Source: Luzula sylvatica
Taxonomy: Eukaryota; Streptophyta; Magnoliopsida; Poales; Juncaceae
Assembly (NCBI GenBank): GCA_946800325.1
Contig: OX326958.1
Span: 62,613,793-62,677,792, forward strand
DNA: 64,000 nt
Reading direction: 5' to 3'
Below the pieces are notes generated by a model. That model was not told the DNA's origin. It saw nothing but the letters and a program-made list of their open reading frames with translations, and did not search any database. Shown in pieces: positions 47,880 to 60,494 of the stretch (the first letter of the stretch is position 1; every line of letters begins with the position of its first letter). A program made the position numbers and the translations under genes.

Positions 47880-50430
47880 ACTAGGATATTGGCAATTTGT
47901 GTCCTATATCATTCTGAAAAAGATGAGTTTTCGGGTACCCATTTTGTGTTTTTTTTTTCGTTCTACCATTCATATTTTATATTTTGTCGATAATAAAGTT
48001 TGTTGTCCATATACAAATACAAATATCGTTTTTGACACAATACGCATGACAAAAAAGTTTTTAAAAAAACTTAGAATACAATACATGTACTATATATATA
48101 ATATTTCATTAATTATAGTACTATTAATTTTTTTTATGAAGTAGATATTATATGCTTGGGTAAAATATACTAAAAAAATATAATTATTGAAATAAGTATT
48201 TGGGAAATATTCGAAAAGTATATGGTATTATTTTCAAATAAAATATTTAAATACGCCACGCGGATTTAATAAGTATATGACGAGTATCGTACGTGTATCT
48301 GTATCAGATATAGTATTCGACATGACACCGTTTGTTTATTGGGAATTCTTCAAAAACCTCCTAATTATTTTGGAATTTATCAAAACTCCATACTTTTTAG
48401 ATTACTTGAAAGCCCTCGAGAAATTGAATTGGATATTTTTTAACCCCTACTAGTGTTATCTTTAACTTTTTATCCAAATTATTATTTTTTGAACCAAAAT
48501 ACCCTTACAAATATTGTTATAATTAAATTTATTCTATAAACTAATAAATAAATAATATTTCATTATATTATATTATTATATTTATTGCACTATTCTATAT
48601 TTATTATATAATTTTTTATATAAAATTATTTTATGTAAAAAAATTAAAATGTAATATGAAATAATATTTTATATATTATAATTTATAAATAGTAAAATAA
48701 AATAGCGAGATGTAAAATATTACCATAAATCATTTTTAAATATAATAACTTGAAATATTTAATTATGAAATTTTATTTATTTATGTATGCATTTATTAAT
48801 TTATATTGAATAAAATAAATTCAATAAGGATATTTTGTTAAAAAAAAAAAATTGGATGAATGTTAAAGTTAATTTTTTTAGATGGGTAAAATAAAGTTCA
48901 ACCCAATTTTTAAGGGATTTTTGAAATAACCCGAAAGCTAGGGGTTTTTGATAAATACCAAAAAAAATAGTGGATTTTAGAAAATTTTCCTTTTTTTTTG
49001 AAGTATCAGCGACATAGATAATAAACATTTTATTTGTATGAATATACTAAATTTTTTAGGTCCCGATATTGGATATAAGCTTGGAATACTAAAATTTTAA
49101 GACATGATAGTTATTAACACATAAGACACATGTGTATCATTTTTTAACTTGGTCTTGTTTTAATACGTCGTCACGGATCAATAATCGTTCTGCATATTGT
49201 ACTACAATTTTTAAAATATACATAGTTAGTGTGAATTGTAGGTCGAAAAATCGATAACTATTCGAGGAATATTGAATGAAAGAAGGAAATAAAAGTATTT
49301 ATAGAGCCGAATGAATACCAAACTATCAGTTTTTTTCTAGAGAAATTATATTTTGCCACCAAATTTTCACAAAACCTCATCAATTTTTTAATTAACCAAC
49401 TTAATTAACAATCCATTAACAATGAATATTGAATTAATAATTTTAAAATATTAATAATCATTTGTTAATTCGGACGGATAATAGCATCACATTAATTATA
49501 TAACATGTGTTAATTCAAGTGTTAATTAAGTGAATTAATCATTAATATGAGGATGTTTTGTGGAAATCTCGTGACACCATATATGCTTTTTTTTAAATGG
49601 AGGAGGAATGAAGTGAAATAAGGAAACTAAGTTATGTACTTTTTTTATCGAAAAAAGAAAAGAAAAAGATTGTGGCTTTATGTGACTTCTAAATCAAGAG
49701 AAAATTTCAGATTCAAAAGTCGAAGAAAAGCTGATCAATAACATTGATTAACAGTCCGATATTACAATATCTCGATTTTTTTTTTATATATCGATATTTA
49801 TATTAATTTTGAACTTTTAAAATATCCAGAGTATATTACATCCGAAATAAGACTATTTTGTAAGAATTCTAAACTTTTTTTATATATGATGTTTATTTTA
49901 AAAAATTATTCTCCGCAAGCTTCTTGATATACATGCAAGTATTAATTAACAAACCGACTAAATGGCACTAAAAAAAATCAAAAACCAATGATTATAATTA
50001 ATGTATAGTAGACATAGATTAAGTCAATTTGTCATGCATGTAATTTATATTATTTTAGTAACAAGAAAAAAAGTAAAATAAATCTATGATAATATGCGAA
50101 AGTCATCATTCAAATTATTTGTGTAAACTTAATAATTAAACAACAAAAAGAATCTCTCCTTTTAATGCAAGTCTAACTCAAACACACACACAAAAAAAAG
50201 TGATATGTTTGTCTAACTTCATCTTCTTACTTTAACATTCTCATGATGAGAAGAAGTGCATTTAACAAAATTGATTAATTAACAAATTAATAATGAATTT
50301 AACACCCAAAATTAAATCTTTTTGTGACATTTTTTCTTTATTTTCCCAAAATACAAAAAGAACCCAAAACCAGGGCCCCCAATTATTTTTGTTTGTATCA
50401 CTAAATTTGCTTGGATCTATTTATTAGCAA

Positions 50431-50432
<2 letters not shown>

Positions 50433-50460
<28 letters not shown>
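50433..50460. repeat. (CT)n tract in the GRF leader
   Basis: About 14 CT units, 160 bp before the GRF start; such tracts are common in plant 5' UTRs. Confidence 0.85.
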
Positions 50461-50461
<1 letters not shown>

Positions 50462-50620
50462 GCTCTCGCACACACATTGAAGCATCCCTTCTCCAAATAG
50501 AAAACCAACCTGGTTTTTCTGAGCCCAAACCCAAAACCTTTCTCTCCACCATTAAAATGCCACGCACACACATGCTGCATAGTTAATGCTTCGCCATTTT
50601 TTGCGGGGTTGAAAGCAACC

Positions 50621-52798
50621 ATGGATTTCGGCGGTGTACTATCCATGGATGGTTTTTCGAGTTCTTCTTCTTGCCTCAAGCATGGGAGGTCTGATGGTGA
50701 TTTCGAAGAGACCCAAGATTTGGGATTTGCGAAAATGGCGAGGACTGAATCGAAAGATGGTTATCGTAGACCTGCTACGCAATCTCTGTTTCCTGAGGGA
50801 GCTCAAATGCTGAGCTTCTCCACTCCAGTCAAAGACATCAATGGCGCCTCCTTGCCTTATTGCTATTACCCATACCAATCTGTCAATGGTAATATTTTTG
50901 GGCTTTGATTATTCACTGTTTTTTCATTATTGGTGATTCAAAGATTAATCTTTCGTGGGTATTTTTCTCTCCTTAGATCCCAATAAAATAAATCTTAGTT
51001 CTAGATGAAAAGGGTATCTCTCTGTTGTACCAGTCGAAACTAGTAAAGTTTTCAATCCTGTTCAATAAAACCTGAATATAAAATTACCTATTTTTGTAAA
51101 TGATTTTGGTTATGAGATATTGTCTCAAAGATTCCAGTAGTGATTGGTACTTCATTTTTTGATGGAATATTTTGTCAATAAAATATATATTTAAAATACT
51201 ATTATTATTATTATCTTAATTTAATTATGAAGACAAATTGAATGCTATGTATTTATTCGTGGTAAAATTTTGGTTTAAGGGTGTCTTGTCGAGATAAAAA
51301 GCAAGGCAAAGCCTAACTTTCTTTTTCTTTTGCCCCCCTTCCCTTGATGGGTCTTTGTCTCTAAAGTTGTGGCTTCTTGAAGATTATTTCCCTTTTTTAA
51401 CAAATAAAATTACATGGTAAACTAAAAGAAAAAAATATATTACTTTCGGTGTAAAAAAGAGAATAAATTACAGTATTCTCTGATTTCTTTGTTTCCCCCC
51501 TTTCATTCTCTTGTCCCTTCTGTGGTAGAATGATTGATGATTTTATATTTATTTAAGTTTCAAAAATAAAATTAGCACTAAATAACACTTGAATAATAAC
51601 AAGTTAGCATTGTAAATTTTTGCTTCAACATTCTACTATAACTAATATTTATTTTTATTTCAGAACTAAGCATGAACAATAATGGAGTAACGGGGAGAGT
51701 GAGGGGGCCATTCACTCCATCTCAATGGATGGAGCTAGAGCACCAAGCTCTCATCTACAAATACATTGTCCAAAATGCCCCCGTCCCGACCACTCTTCTC
51801 TGGCCGATTAGAAGAAGCCTCAACTCCTCTTCCTTGTTCTCGCCGTACTCTTCCTTTACATCCGCCCCTCGTAAGTCTTCACGCATGTCTGCTATATTTC
51901 ATCAAAGACGTAATATAATTGACAAATTTAATTTACATTTTTTTAATAGTGGGGTGGGGTTCGCTCCAAGTAGGGTATCCGTACAACTCGGACCCGGAAC
52001 CCGGGAGGTGTAGGAGGACGGACGGGAAGAAGTGGAGGTGTTCGCGTGACGCGGTGCCGGATCAAAAGTATTGCGAGCGTCATATCAACCGTGGAAGACA
52101 CCGTTCAAGAAAGCATGTGGAACCCCAACGCTCCACCCCAGCCCCCGCCGCTACCAGAGCAGGAGGCGGAGGCGGGCGTGGAGGTGGAGGATCTCTGCCC
52201 GATTCAAATCTCAATAGGTATACTATATAATTATAACATGTATATATCTTCTTATTGTAAATTTATAACGCATTTCTTTTCACGCAGGATATTAACCAAA
52301 GAAACGACCATGACAAATCCAACGAAGAATCCGTTCGAACACACTAACGCGTGGATCCAACAAAGCCGACCGAACACGACCAATCTCTCGATAGCCATCC
52401 CTGTTTGCTCGTTTGATTTCTCATCTTCGGCTTCGCCGAATAATCGAGATAACATGACATTAACTCCCCTCAATTGGGGCGCTTCTCTCGGAGGTCCTTT
52501 GGGCGAGGTTTTGAATAATACTAGTAACAATAGTTATGGTAACGATGTTAACATTGACGTGTCTAAGGATGATCATAGTAGGAGTTATGCCTTGCCTCCT
52601 TCTCTAGATTTATTAAGAGATGGATGGGATTTAGATTTGGGTCATAATTTGGGGTCGTCTCCAACTGATGTGTTAAAAAATAATTTCGGATCGGTGTCTA
52701 GTAGCAATGCGAGTAGTCCTAGGCCGGAGATCGGTGCCGTGTGTCATGATTTAATTGGTTCTGCGGTCACGAAACCTCATTCCATCACATTGCTCTAG
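50621..52798 (+). CDS. Growth-regulating factor (GRF) transcription factor
   Basis: Four exons (50621-50888, 51664-51870, 51950-52217, 52288-52798) give 417 residues. GRFs are plant nuclear transcription factors that pair with GIF co-activators and promote cell proliferation in leaves and meristems. The QLQ domain is at about 105-142 ([20 protein letters not shown]), which binds GIF. The WRC domain starts near 172 ([20 protein letters not shown]), with the C3H zinc ligands Cys179, Cys189, Cys200 and His203 and basic residues RGRHRSRK. A Gly-rich linker and a Ser/Asn-rich C-terminus with [17 protein letters not shown], a motif of several GRFs, follow. The start is the first in-frame ATG after an in-frame leader. 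The miR396 site spans codons of the WRC end. Which GRF number it matches is not decided. Confidence 0.95.
52101..52122 (+). promoter_or_regulatory. miR396 target site in GRF mRNA
   Basis: The sequence TTCAAGAAAGCATGTGGAA (52104-52122) pairs with miR396 through TTCAAGAAAGC and TGTGGAA, leaving one bulged base, as in other GRF genes. The bulged base is A here, whereas most GRFs have C, which changes the encoded Pro to His (RSRKHVE instead of RSRKPVE). Confidence 0.88.
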
Positions 52799-53266
52799 GG
52801 TTCCATGTTTTGCAAGATATGGGTAGAGTTAAATGAGTTGTTTGTGTTCTCTAACATATTATTTGTTTGAGAAAATGAAGGGAATTTGTGTTTATTTCTA
52901 GTAGAGTTGATGTGTATCTGAGATTTTCCTTTTGTTTTGTTTTGTTGATTGATATTGTTATTTCTTGATTTTTTGTTCTTTCTCTTTTATTATGTGTGCT
53001 AAGATTGTAATGGACTCTAGGGCTTTGTCTAGAGATAATATATAACATTTTGGATTTTATCTTTATATAGTTATTTCGATTCGATACTACTAGCTAATAG
53101 TTGAGGAATTAGAAATAATAATGACATATCTTTGGAGAATATATAGTCATATCATCTACTATGGTAATTAGTGTAACAAATAAAAATGCATGTTTAAGCA
53201 TCATGAGACATGCACGAAGATGACCCATCTTTTTCCTCCAGTAGTTATTAAGCAGTCAGGGTATCC

Positions 53267-53301
<35 letters not shown>

Positions 53302-54837
53302 AATATATCTTTCGTATATTCAGGACCGGTCCGACCATTTTACGGACCCCAAACCGGTTTTTAAAAAATACTGTTTAAATTAATTATTAATAGAGACTAA
53401 ATGACAAATGTGATTGTGTGGGTTATTGGTTAAGATTATTTTTTTTCTTATAGATCCAAGGTTCAAATCTATCAATTTTTTTCTTATATTTCGAAAAAAA
53501 AATTAAAATTATAGTTCGTACGGATTCCAACCCATTACCTCTCACAAAATAGATAATGTTTTACCAATAAACTACAAAATTTATTATGATTCGTATTATT
53601 TTTAATGTAGCTATACTTATTTTTAATTGGATATATTATTTTTTCGAAAATTTTGAATTCCTTTAAAATTTTGGATCAGAAATCCGAACTTCACGGACCT
53701 TACATATGGGCCGACCCTGCGTATATCATATCATATGATATGCATAATGCACTCTCATTATCATTGCCTCTACAGTATCCTACAGTGAGTGAAACCCGCC
53801 CACAACACACACATTCAGAGAGCAATGAATAAGTGGTAGCTTTTAACTGTTTATGTATCCTCTCTTTTTGGTAATTATTGGTCTATATGCCATGCATATA
53901 TCATATAAAAAGCATTTTGAAGGACAAATATACAGAGACCGAGGTGACGAATGGCCTCTCAACATTTTTGGCACATTTTGAAGGCCAGATAGATATACAG
54001 ACTCGGATCGATCTATTCTTAACAGAGAGGTGACGACGATGAAACGGTTAAAAGCTTCAAATATTATCTTAATGATGAAACGGCTTTCATCGAAACCCAA
54101 TAAACTATTTCTAGGAGTCGTCTTATGAAAGAAACCCCCAAAAATATGCACAAAATTTCGATTAAACTAAAAACATTTATATCTCATATTTTATAAATTT
54201 CAGTTTATAAAACCCCCAAAGCATCTAAGCGCAGCAACGGAATTCGCTAGCTAGAACCCCATCAAGGATCCAAGTTTGCGTAATAATAAACACGAAACTT
54301 AAATCGGGTTCAAAACTTGGAGACAAACTTGTAGGTTTGAAAGGAAACTTTTGTATTTATTTATTATTCGATGTTGAAGACGCTCTTCAACTCCTCTGTT
54401 GTCATGAAAAACATTTCAGAAAAACATAAATCATGCGAGGTTCCTTGCAGCGAAAGGGCTCTCTTGCATGTTGTCGAAACTTTCTAGTAATTTCAACAAG
54501 ACTTTCTTAAATGTCCTCAATTAATTAATTCTCTCTCGCACGAAAATTAGAGGCTAAAAACCCTAAATATCTCGCGCTAATTCTGATAGTAAATATGGAG
54601 GGTGTATCTCATATCTATAGGCAAAAGAGAGGGATGAAAATTTCAAAGTAATTTTAAAGAAATCCTAAATATTCCGTGGTTTAGGGGTTCACACTTGCAT
54701 CTCCTATTAAAATTCTCAAAATTTAAAATTCATACGACACAAATTCGATGACTCCTGATTACATAATGTAAAATATCAAGTTATGACTCATGTAACTAAT
54801 TTCAGAAACATAATCTACAAATAACATTCTCCAAACC
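52799..54837. other. Intergenic between convergent GRF and SEH1
   Basis: The 3' UTRs of both genes should fall here. It contains a (CT)n tract at 53272-53300 and the hAT-type element at 53321-53719. From 53728 to 54837 I see nothing recognisable. Confidence 0.55.
53321..53719. mobile_element. Non-autonomous hAT-like element with tRNA-like boxes
   Basis: It starts CAGGACCGGTCCGACC and ends, inverted, CAGGGTCGGCCCATATG. The 8-bp flanks CGTATATT (53313-53320) and CGTATATC (53720-53727) differ at one base. Inside, TGGTTAAGATTA ... GGTTCAAATCT on the plus strand (53430-53470) and TGGTAAAACATT ... GGTTGGAATCC on the minus strand (53568-53523) look like Pol III A and B boxes facing each other. Confidence 0.75.
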
Positions 54838-56453
54838 CTAAACGGTGCAACAATCAAGCGTGGTTTGTTCGTGCCAAACACCATTCAAGTTACATTGCCA
54901 AAGCCGAACCATACCGTCTCCACCGGTCGAGGCAAGTGTCATGCCACTCATGTCCCAATCTAACTGCCAAACCTGTCACCCCCAAAACACCATGAATTTA
55001 ACCCCAAAATAAACATATCTGAAATTATGCGCGTTTTTATTGTGTGTAAAATTACGTACCTCGCCATCGTGACCAGAAAGAAGAGCGACTTTTTTAGTCG
55101 AGAGTTTTCGATTCGAACCGGGATTGAGTCCCACATGCCATATCGCAATTCCTTTGCAAGTCGCTACGCTTATTATCTCATACGGCCTAAAAAATAAAAA
55201 TTAGAATTTTTGTATTATTGTTATTGTTTGTTTATGAATGGGAATTAAATTAATTAAACCTGCCAATATTTGGGGCCCATGCAATACAATTTACAGCATC
55301 GCCCTTGTCTTCTGGTAATGCCAGCTCAGCAACGGGTAGCCACCTTTGATGCTCATCCTCGAATTCCCAAATCTGTACGTTTTTCATTCACTGAGAAACA
55401 TGAGTTCATATATATCACTTATAACCCTATAAAATGAAATTCCTTCATTTTGTAGGGATATATATGTGATATTTGAGATATTTTTGGTTCAAGTATAGAA
55501 ACCTTCGGGGCATTGAGTTGGGGCGAATCTGAATTGAAACCGAGGACGAAACTAGGTCTAGATCTCTCGGGTTGAGGTTCTTTTGGTTTGGAAGCAATTG
55601 AGGCCGAAAAGCAATTCAAATTTCCAAATCTCGAAATCGAATCAATTACATTCTCAAAATCGGACTGCAAAATACAAAAAAGAGGTTTGACAAAATAAAA
55701 TTATATATCGAGTGCTAAAAAATTAAAATAAAGTTTCATCGAACCTGAAGTTGCCATTTATCCAAATCTAATGGATTCAAAAGCTCGAATATTTTCACAT
55801 GGCCATCTGAATAAGCAATTATCTATTATAACAGAAATTTTCACAAAAATTAAGCACAAATTCAATAAGAAAATGGATGTATCGAATTTTGAAAAAATGG
55901 GAATATACCATTTTAATGCTCGTCGAAAATACGCCAAATTTCACGTCTAGAATGTACCCATTGCTGATTTCTAAAATTGAACATCTTTTCCATGCTACAA
56001 TTTGATCCTCTACAAAAACACTCAAAAATAAAAAAATATGTAAAAATTAAAACTCGATTTACCTGAACAAATTATTAAAAGAGAAATTAAAGTAAAAAAC
56101 CTTTGGTAATTTCATCCCAAATTGATAGTGTACCGTCGATACAAACACAGGCTATTGCATCGCCGGCTTCAGGAGGAAGCCATATGATATTCGAAATGCT
56201 AATTTCGTGAGCCTTTAAATATCACGAAAAGAAAAACAATTAATTTTGAAATTTTATTAAATATCATTCGAATCAGAGATTCACATACCTGCCACTTGTG
56301 AGAGGGAGAAGAAGAGCTCTCCGATTCAAACACAGAGACGACGCCGTCAACGGAACCGACTGCAAGCCGCTGGCCGCAAAAGTTCCACCCGCAGCTCAGG
56401 GCGCCCTTCTCCAGGGTCGCCACCACCTTGTTGTGGTGCGTTTGAGCCTCCAT
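54838..56453 (-). CDS. SEH1: Nucleoporin SEH1 (WD40 protein)
   Basis: Eight exons join in frame to 330 residues: 56289-56453, 56101-56212, 55909-56009, 55745-55822, 55503-55664, 55260-55372, 55060-55186, 54838-54972. SEH1 is a WD40 beta-propeller of the Nup107-160 (Y) complex of the nuclear pore and, in yeast and animals, of the SEA/GATOR2 complex. WD-like strands are visible: GALSCGWNFCGQRLAVGSVD, HEISISNIIWLPPEAGDAIA, DGTLSIWDEI, AYSDGHVKIFELL, DAVNCIAWAPNIGRPYEIIS, GHDGEVWQLDWDMSGMTLAS and DGMVRLWQCNLNGVW. The length agrees with the Arabidopsis protein (326). All introns are GT-AG. The gene converges on GRF from the other side, and the leader probably extends to about 56700. Confidence 0.95.
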
Positions 56454-59192
56454 TACGCACTTGTTTACGTTCTATATATCTAAAACCCGTTTAAGACCAA
56501 AAATGTGAAATTAATCAGAAAACCTTAACAAAGATCCTAATTCAAAACCCAAAAAAAAGAAAAAGATAAAAAGGGATACCTCGGATGGGTGGGTGGCTCG
56601 GTTACTGAAGGAGGTTTAAGGGTTTAACCTTGCAATCCGTCCGAGAGAGAGAGAGACTCGTCAGGGGAGAGAAGAGTGAGAACGTGAGATTCAATGTAAA
56701 AAAGATTTGGGGATTAATCTTTTCTTCGTGGACTGTGATGGAGGCCTTTTTCTTGAATAAAGGCCCAAATAGCCTTTAATTTTTCTTAAATCATAATAGA
56801 TTTTTAAAAAGTATTGTTTTTGTGTGAATATCTATGTATTTTTATTTTTTAATTATTATTAATCTTCACAGACTACATCTTTTTAATACTTTTTAATCAA
56901 GATGGGATAATTTCAATATAATGTTTGATTGCATATTTGTATTTCTCACATGTATAAGTTGCAAAATTTGTTTAATGAACAAAGATATTATTTTCACGGA
57001 GGAACAAAGAATCAAAGGTGATGAACAAAGATATTTTTGTAATTTGGTAATTAAATAGGCTATTAAACACAAGTAGGGGGGCAATATAATTTCAAGTCAT
57101 GGTGGATTTATTTGTTTTTTTAAAGACCAGTTTAATAATTATATGTTCCTATTGAAAGAACAAAGATTGATGCAAGCACATATTCCTAATCGCATTTGTA
57201 AAATTGAACTTGATATTGGAATCATTACATGGTTGGCATGATTAATTCGTGCATAATCCAATCATTCGTAGATAATAGAAGTAAGTATTTAACTTAACCA
57301 ATTTTTTATAAACTGATTTACACAAGTAAATGATTAATCAATGATTTAAATTTTATTACATATCATAATTTAATGATTGATACGAAATGATGATGTGAAT
57401 TTTTTTTTGAAAAAAATCGAGTCCAAAATAGGACAATGAATAAATTATCATATCATGATATAAATATTAAAATTGTCTAAATTTAGTTCATATAGGTTCA
57501 ATTTTCATATTATTATCCAATGTCATCTTAAATTGGTTAGTACAAAAATGAATACATATTTATTTGATTCGATTTACAATTTTAAATCCAAAATTTTTAA
57601 AGCCTCGTTAATAATCATCGTCTATGATCTTCGAAAACGCAGGACCAGCCCCGTGAGACCGATTATATTTGATAAAACACTTTTTCATTGAAAAAATGTA
57701 ATAATATTCACAGTTTTTCAAAAATCAAACTTGAAAAAGAAAATGTGAAAAGTCTATTTTGAACCCATTTTGTTCACTTCATCCATTCAATCAATAGGTG
57801 AATCATAGCGACTTTGCAACACAAAATTGATTGGAACTATTTTTTGTAATGTTACTTACTTACATCGATTGAATATTTATTTTCAAAATACTTCGTAAAT
57901 AATGAAAAACTTGAAAAAAGAATACAATCTTTTCAAATTCTAAACTTGTTTATTTGCCTAGCATTTTAAATGGTTGATTATATAAAGTATGATTCCTTCA
58001 ATTTCGCTTTATGCCCAACGTGTGGCCTAGTCTTTTTTTCATTTTATCAATTAATCGAAGATTTGTTTAGATATTGCAATATGTGTTGCACATTCACAGA
58101 CACAGAACCCTTAATTAAATTTAGAAATAGTAATCCTCGTGCAAGATTCCTCAACTTTATTCTCCTCAACATGGAAGGATAAATTTGAAAGTTACCATTT
58201 TGTTTAGACCCAATTTTAACAATTTTTTCCTGAATTGCCAATTTGTCCTCATACTTTCTAGACCATGCATGATATTGATGTATCGTGCATTCTTATTAGC
58301 GACGACAAAATTGTAAGTTTTAACATTTATATTTTTTTGTTCGTGATGAATTATTGTCTGTAAATTTGGATCCAATAATGTATCATAACAAATGTTCGTG
58401 CATGCTTTGAATTTGCATGCTTTTAATTACAATAATAATATTCGTAGCCGTATGCATTTGTGTATAATAATATAATGTCTTAAAAATTCGGCAAAATATA
58501 TATAGTACATAAGTGTGTTATTATTTTATCAGCACAACCGACCAATGAAGTACAACAATCATGATAAAATTACTTAAAATATTGGAAATTTTTAGTATCT
58601 GTTCTTTAAATAAGTTCTCTTATTTGATATTGTTTATTTAAATTAAATTAGTTGTCGAAAATTTTATTTCCGAAAATTCGCTCATTAATTAACGTAAAAT
58701 ACAAACATACTAACATTTACTAGCTGCATTTTTTTTTCTCCAAAGAAAAGGTTTAATCCATAGAACAAAAACAAGTTTGTGGAGAAAACTGCAAAGTTTG
58801 TGACTTGCGACTTGTTTGTGTAATCGTGTTTGACATCATTATAGCTCGACAATAACTTGTTTGATCTTAACTCAAAATTAAAGAACCCGAACCGAACTAG
58901 TTCGAAGAACTTACCGAGTCGAGCACGGACTAGATCTAGCTCGCTTGGAATAAATTCGAACTCATAGGTTAGGTCAGTTTCTGCCTTTCTGGCTGCCCCT
59001 TACCAGGGCCGGTCCAAGACATAGATCTATAAGACCCGGGCATAGAGTCCGGCAAAGAGGTGGGGTCCATTGTGAAGTTCACTTATAGACGTTGAGTTTG
59101 AAAAAATTATGCAAGATATAACACGGTGAAATTCTTCGATTTATGAGAGGAGATATATCGAGAATAAAAGTTGAGGAATTAGGATAGGAAAA
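56454..59192. other. Intergenic upstream of SEH1
   Basis: The SEH1 promoter is at the left, with a GA-rich leader near 56640-56660. The rest is AT-rich with no supported gene. CCAGGGCCGGTCC at 59004 resembles a hAT end but has no partner. 59193-59227 is the start of the foldback MITE family, cut off by the copia insertion. Confidence 0.55.
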
Positions 59193-59227
59193 TGTTGGAC
59201 TTACCCCCACCTCTCTCAAGAAGTTTG

Positions 59228-60239
59228 TGAAGGAAATACAGTTTCAGGATCAACCGTAAAAGTGTACACAAGGATAAACGAATGTAGTCGTACATTCGTG
59301 GCCATAACTTTCAGTGGGAAAATCCAATTAGAATGGTTCAAATTGGGTTAGATAGATAATGAGATTATCTACAACCTTCATATATAAATATATTTCATAT
59401 GAACGAAGTATAAGTGTCGTTTCTGTGAAATACCGAAAGGGTGCAACAGTATGACACGCAGTTAGTAAAACAGTCATAACTTTTGCATACGAACTCCAAT
59501 TGGGATGGGCCAAATTGGGTTGTGTAGATAATAAGATTATCTACAACTTTCGTGTTGGTTGATTTTCTGGCAGAGAAATTTATCAATTTCGTCTGGACAG
59601 AATACTGAACAGGTTCATACAGTTTTCTGTGTGAAAGGGTGTATATTGGATATACATGCCTTTTGGCTAATCCTTATCCTATTAGGTATAAATATGATTT
59701 TCTCTCTCATCTTTCTCTAAGGAATTGATCAGTTGAATCATTCTAAGCAAGTGATTATTCTGCCCAATATACACAAGAAAAAGAGCAAATTCAGATTTGA
59801 TCTTTAGTAAGTGAAAGGGTGCGAAGAGAGAGAAATCGAGAAAGGAGTTTCTCGAGTAATAGAGAATCGATTAGATCGAGCAAGTTCGCCGGTGCATCGT
59901 CTAGGCAGGTGCATCCGCGACCGACGTCTTGCGACTCACGGTGGATACAAGTAGAGGAGCGACAATTGTGGCTCTTGGATTGTGATCGACTCAAGGAGTG
60001 AGAAGACGGTCAACGAACGGTGAAAGACGCGTGGTATGGGACGCGCGGATTGTCACCAACGTGACAGGAGATAGAAGGCGGCGATCAACCCTTCGTGCGT
60101 GATCAATTTCACGCTGGTATAGATTTATCCTTCTATTCGCATCGTACCCTCGAAGTCATGGCGTGATCTCGGGAATCAGAGAATCGGACCGGGCCTTCAT
60201 TCCGCTGCGCGGGCCCGGAGTCGAGGATATTCTCCAACA
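59228..60239 (+). repeat. 5' LTR of the copia element
   Basis: It begins TGAAGGAAATACAG, ends TCCAACA (TG...CA) and is closely similar to the solo LTR at 26784-27782. TATAAATA lies at 59687-59694, so transcription should start near 59720. Near the 3' end CCGGGCC and GGCCCGG can form a hairpin. It interrupts a foldback MITE. Confidence 0.92.
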
Positions 60240-60240
60240 G

Positions 60241-60252
60241 TGGTATCAGAGC
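60241..60252 (+). other. Primer-binding site (initiator tRNA-Met)
   Basis: TGGTATCAGAGC, one base after the LTR, is the standard site complementary to the 3' end of initiator tRNA-Met used by copia elements. Confidence 0.93.
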
Positions 60253-60494
60253 GATCGCCATCGATTTGAGGGTCGAATCATAGTCGTATATTAGATATAC
60301 GCACGGGTTATCAAAGTTCGTACCCGTTTGCATGATGTTACATATTTAGAATGTCAAATTCCATTAAAATCACAAGTGAAATTCGCTAGAGATCGATCAA
60401 TAGTTGATTGAGAGTATCTAGGAATAATCGTGAAAAGTTTTCATGATTGATCGTTTTGGAAATGAGCGAAAACAGCAGTTCAAAAATCGCATAG

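Larger units (their letters stand above)
44236..50620. other. Intergenic upstream of GRF
   Basis: No gene was found over 6.4 kb. It contains a (TA)n tract (44295-44332), an isolated G-box/TATA module (47037-47091), a hAT-type MITE (47376-47879) and, at the right end, the putative GRF promoter and leader with (CT)n at 50433-50460. The rest is AT-rich without visible structure. Confidence 0.55.

Noticed and set aside
60184..60205. miR166-like string TCGGACCGGGCCTTCATTCC near the end of the LTR
   Set aside because: It differs from miR166 by a substitution and an insertion, has no miRNA-type foldback of proper length, and the solo LTR copy diverges at the same place; it is chance similarity.
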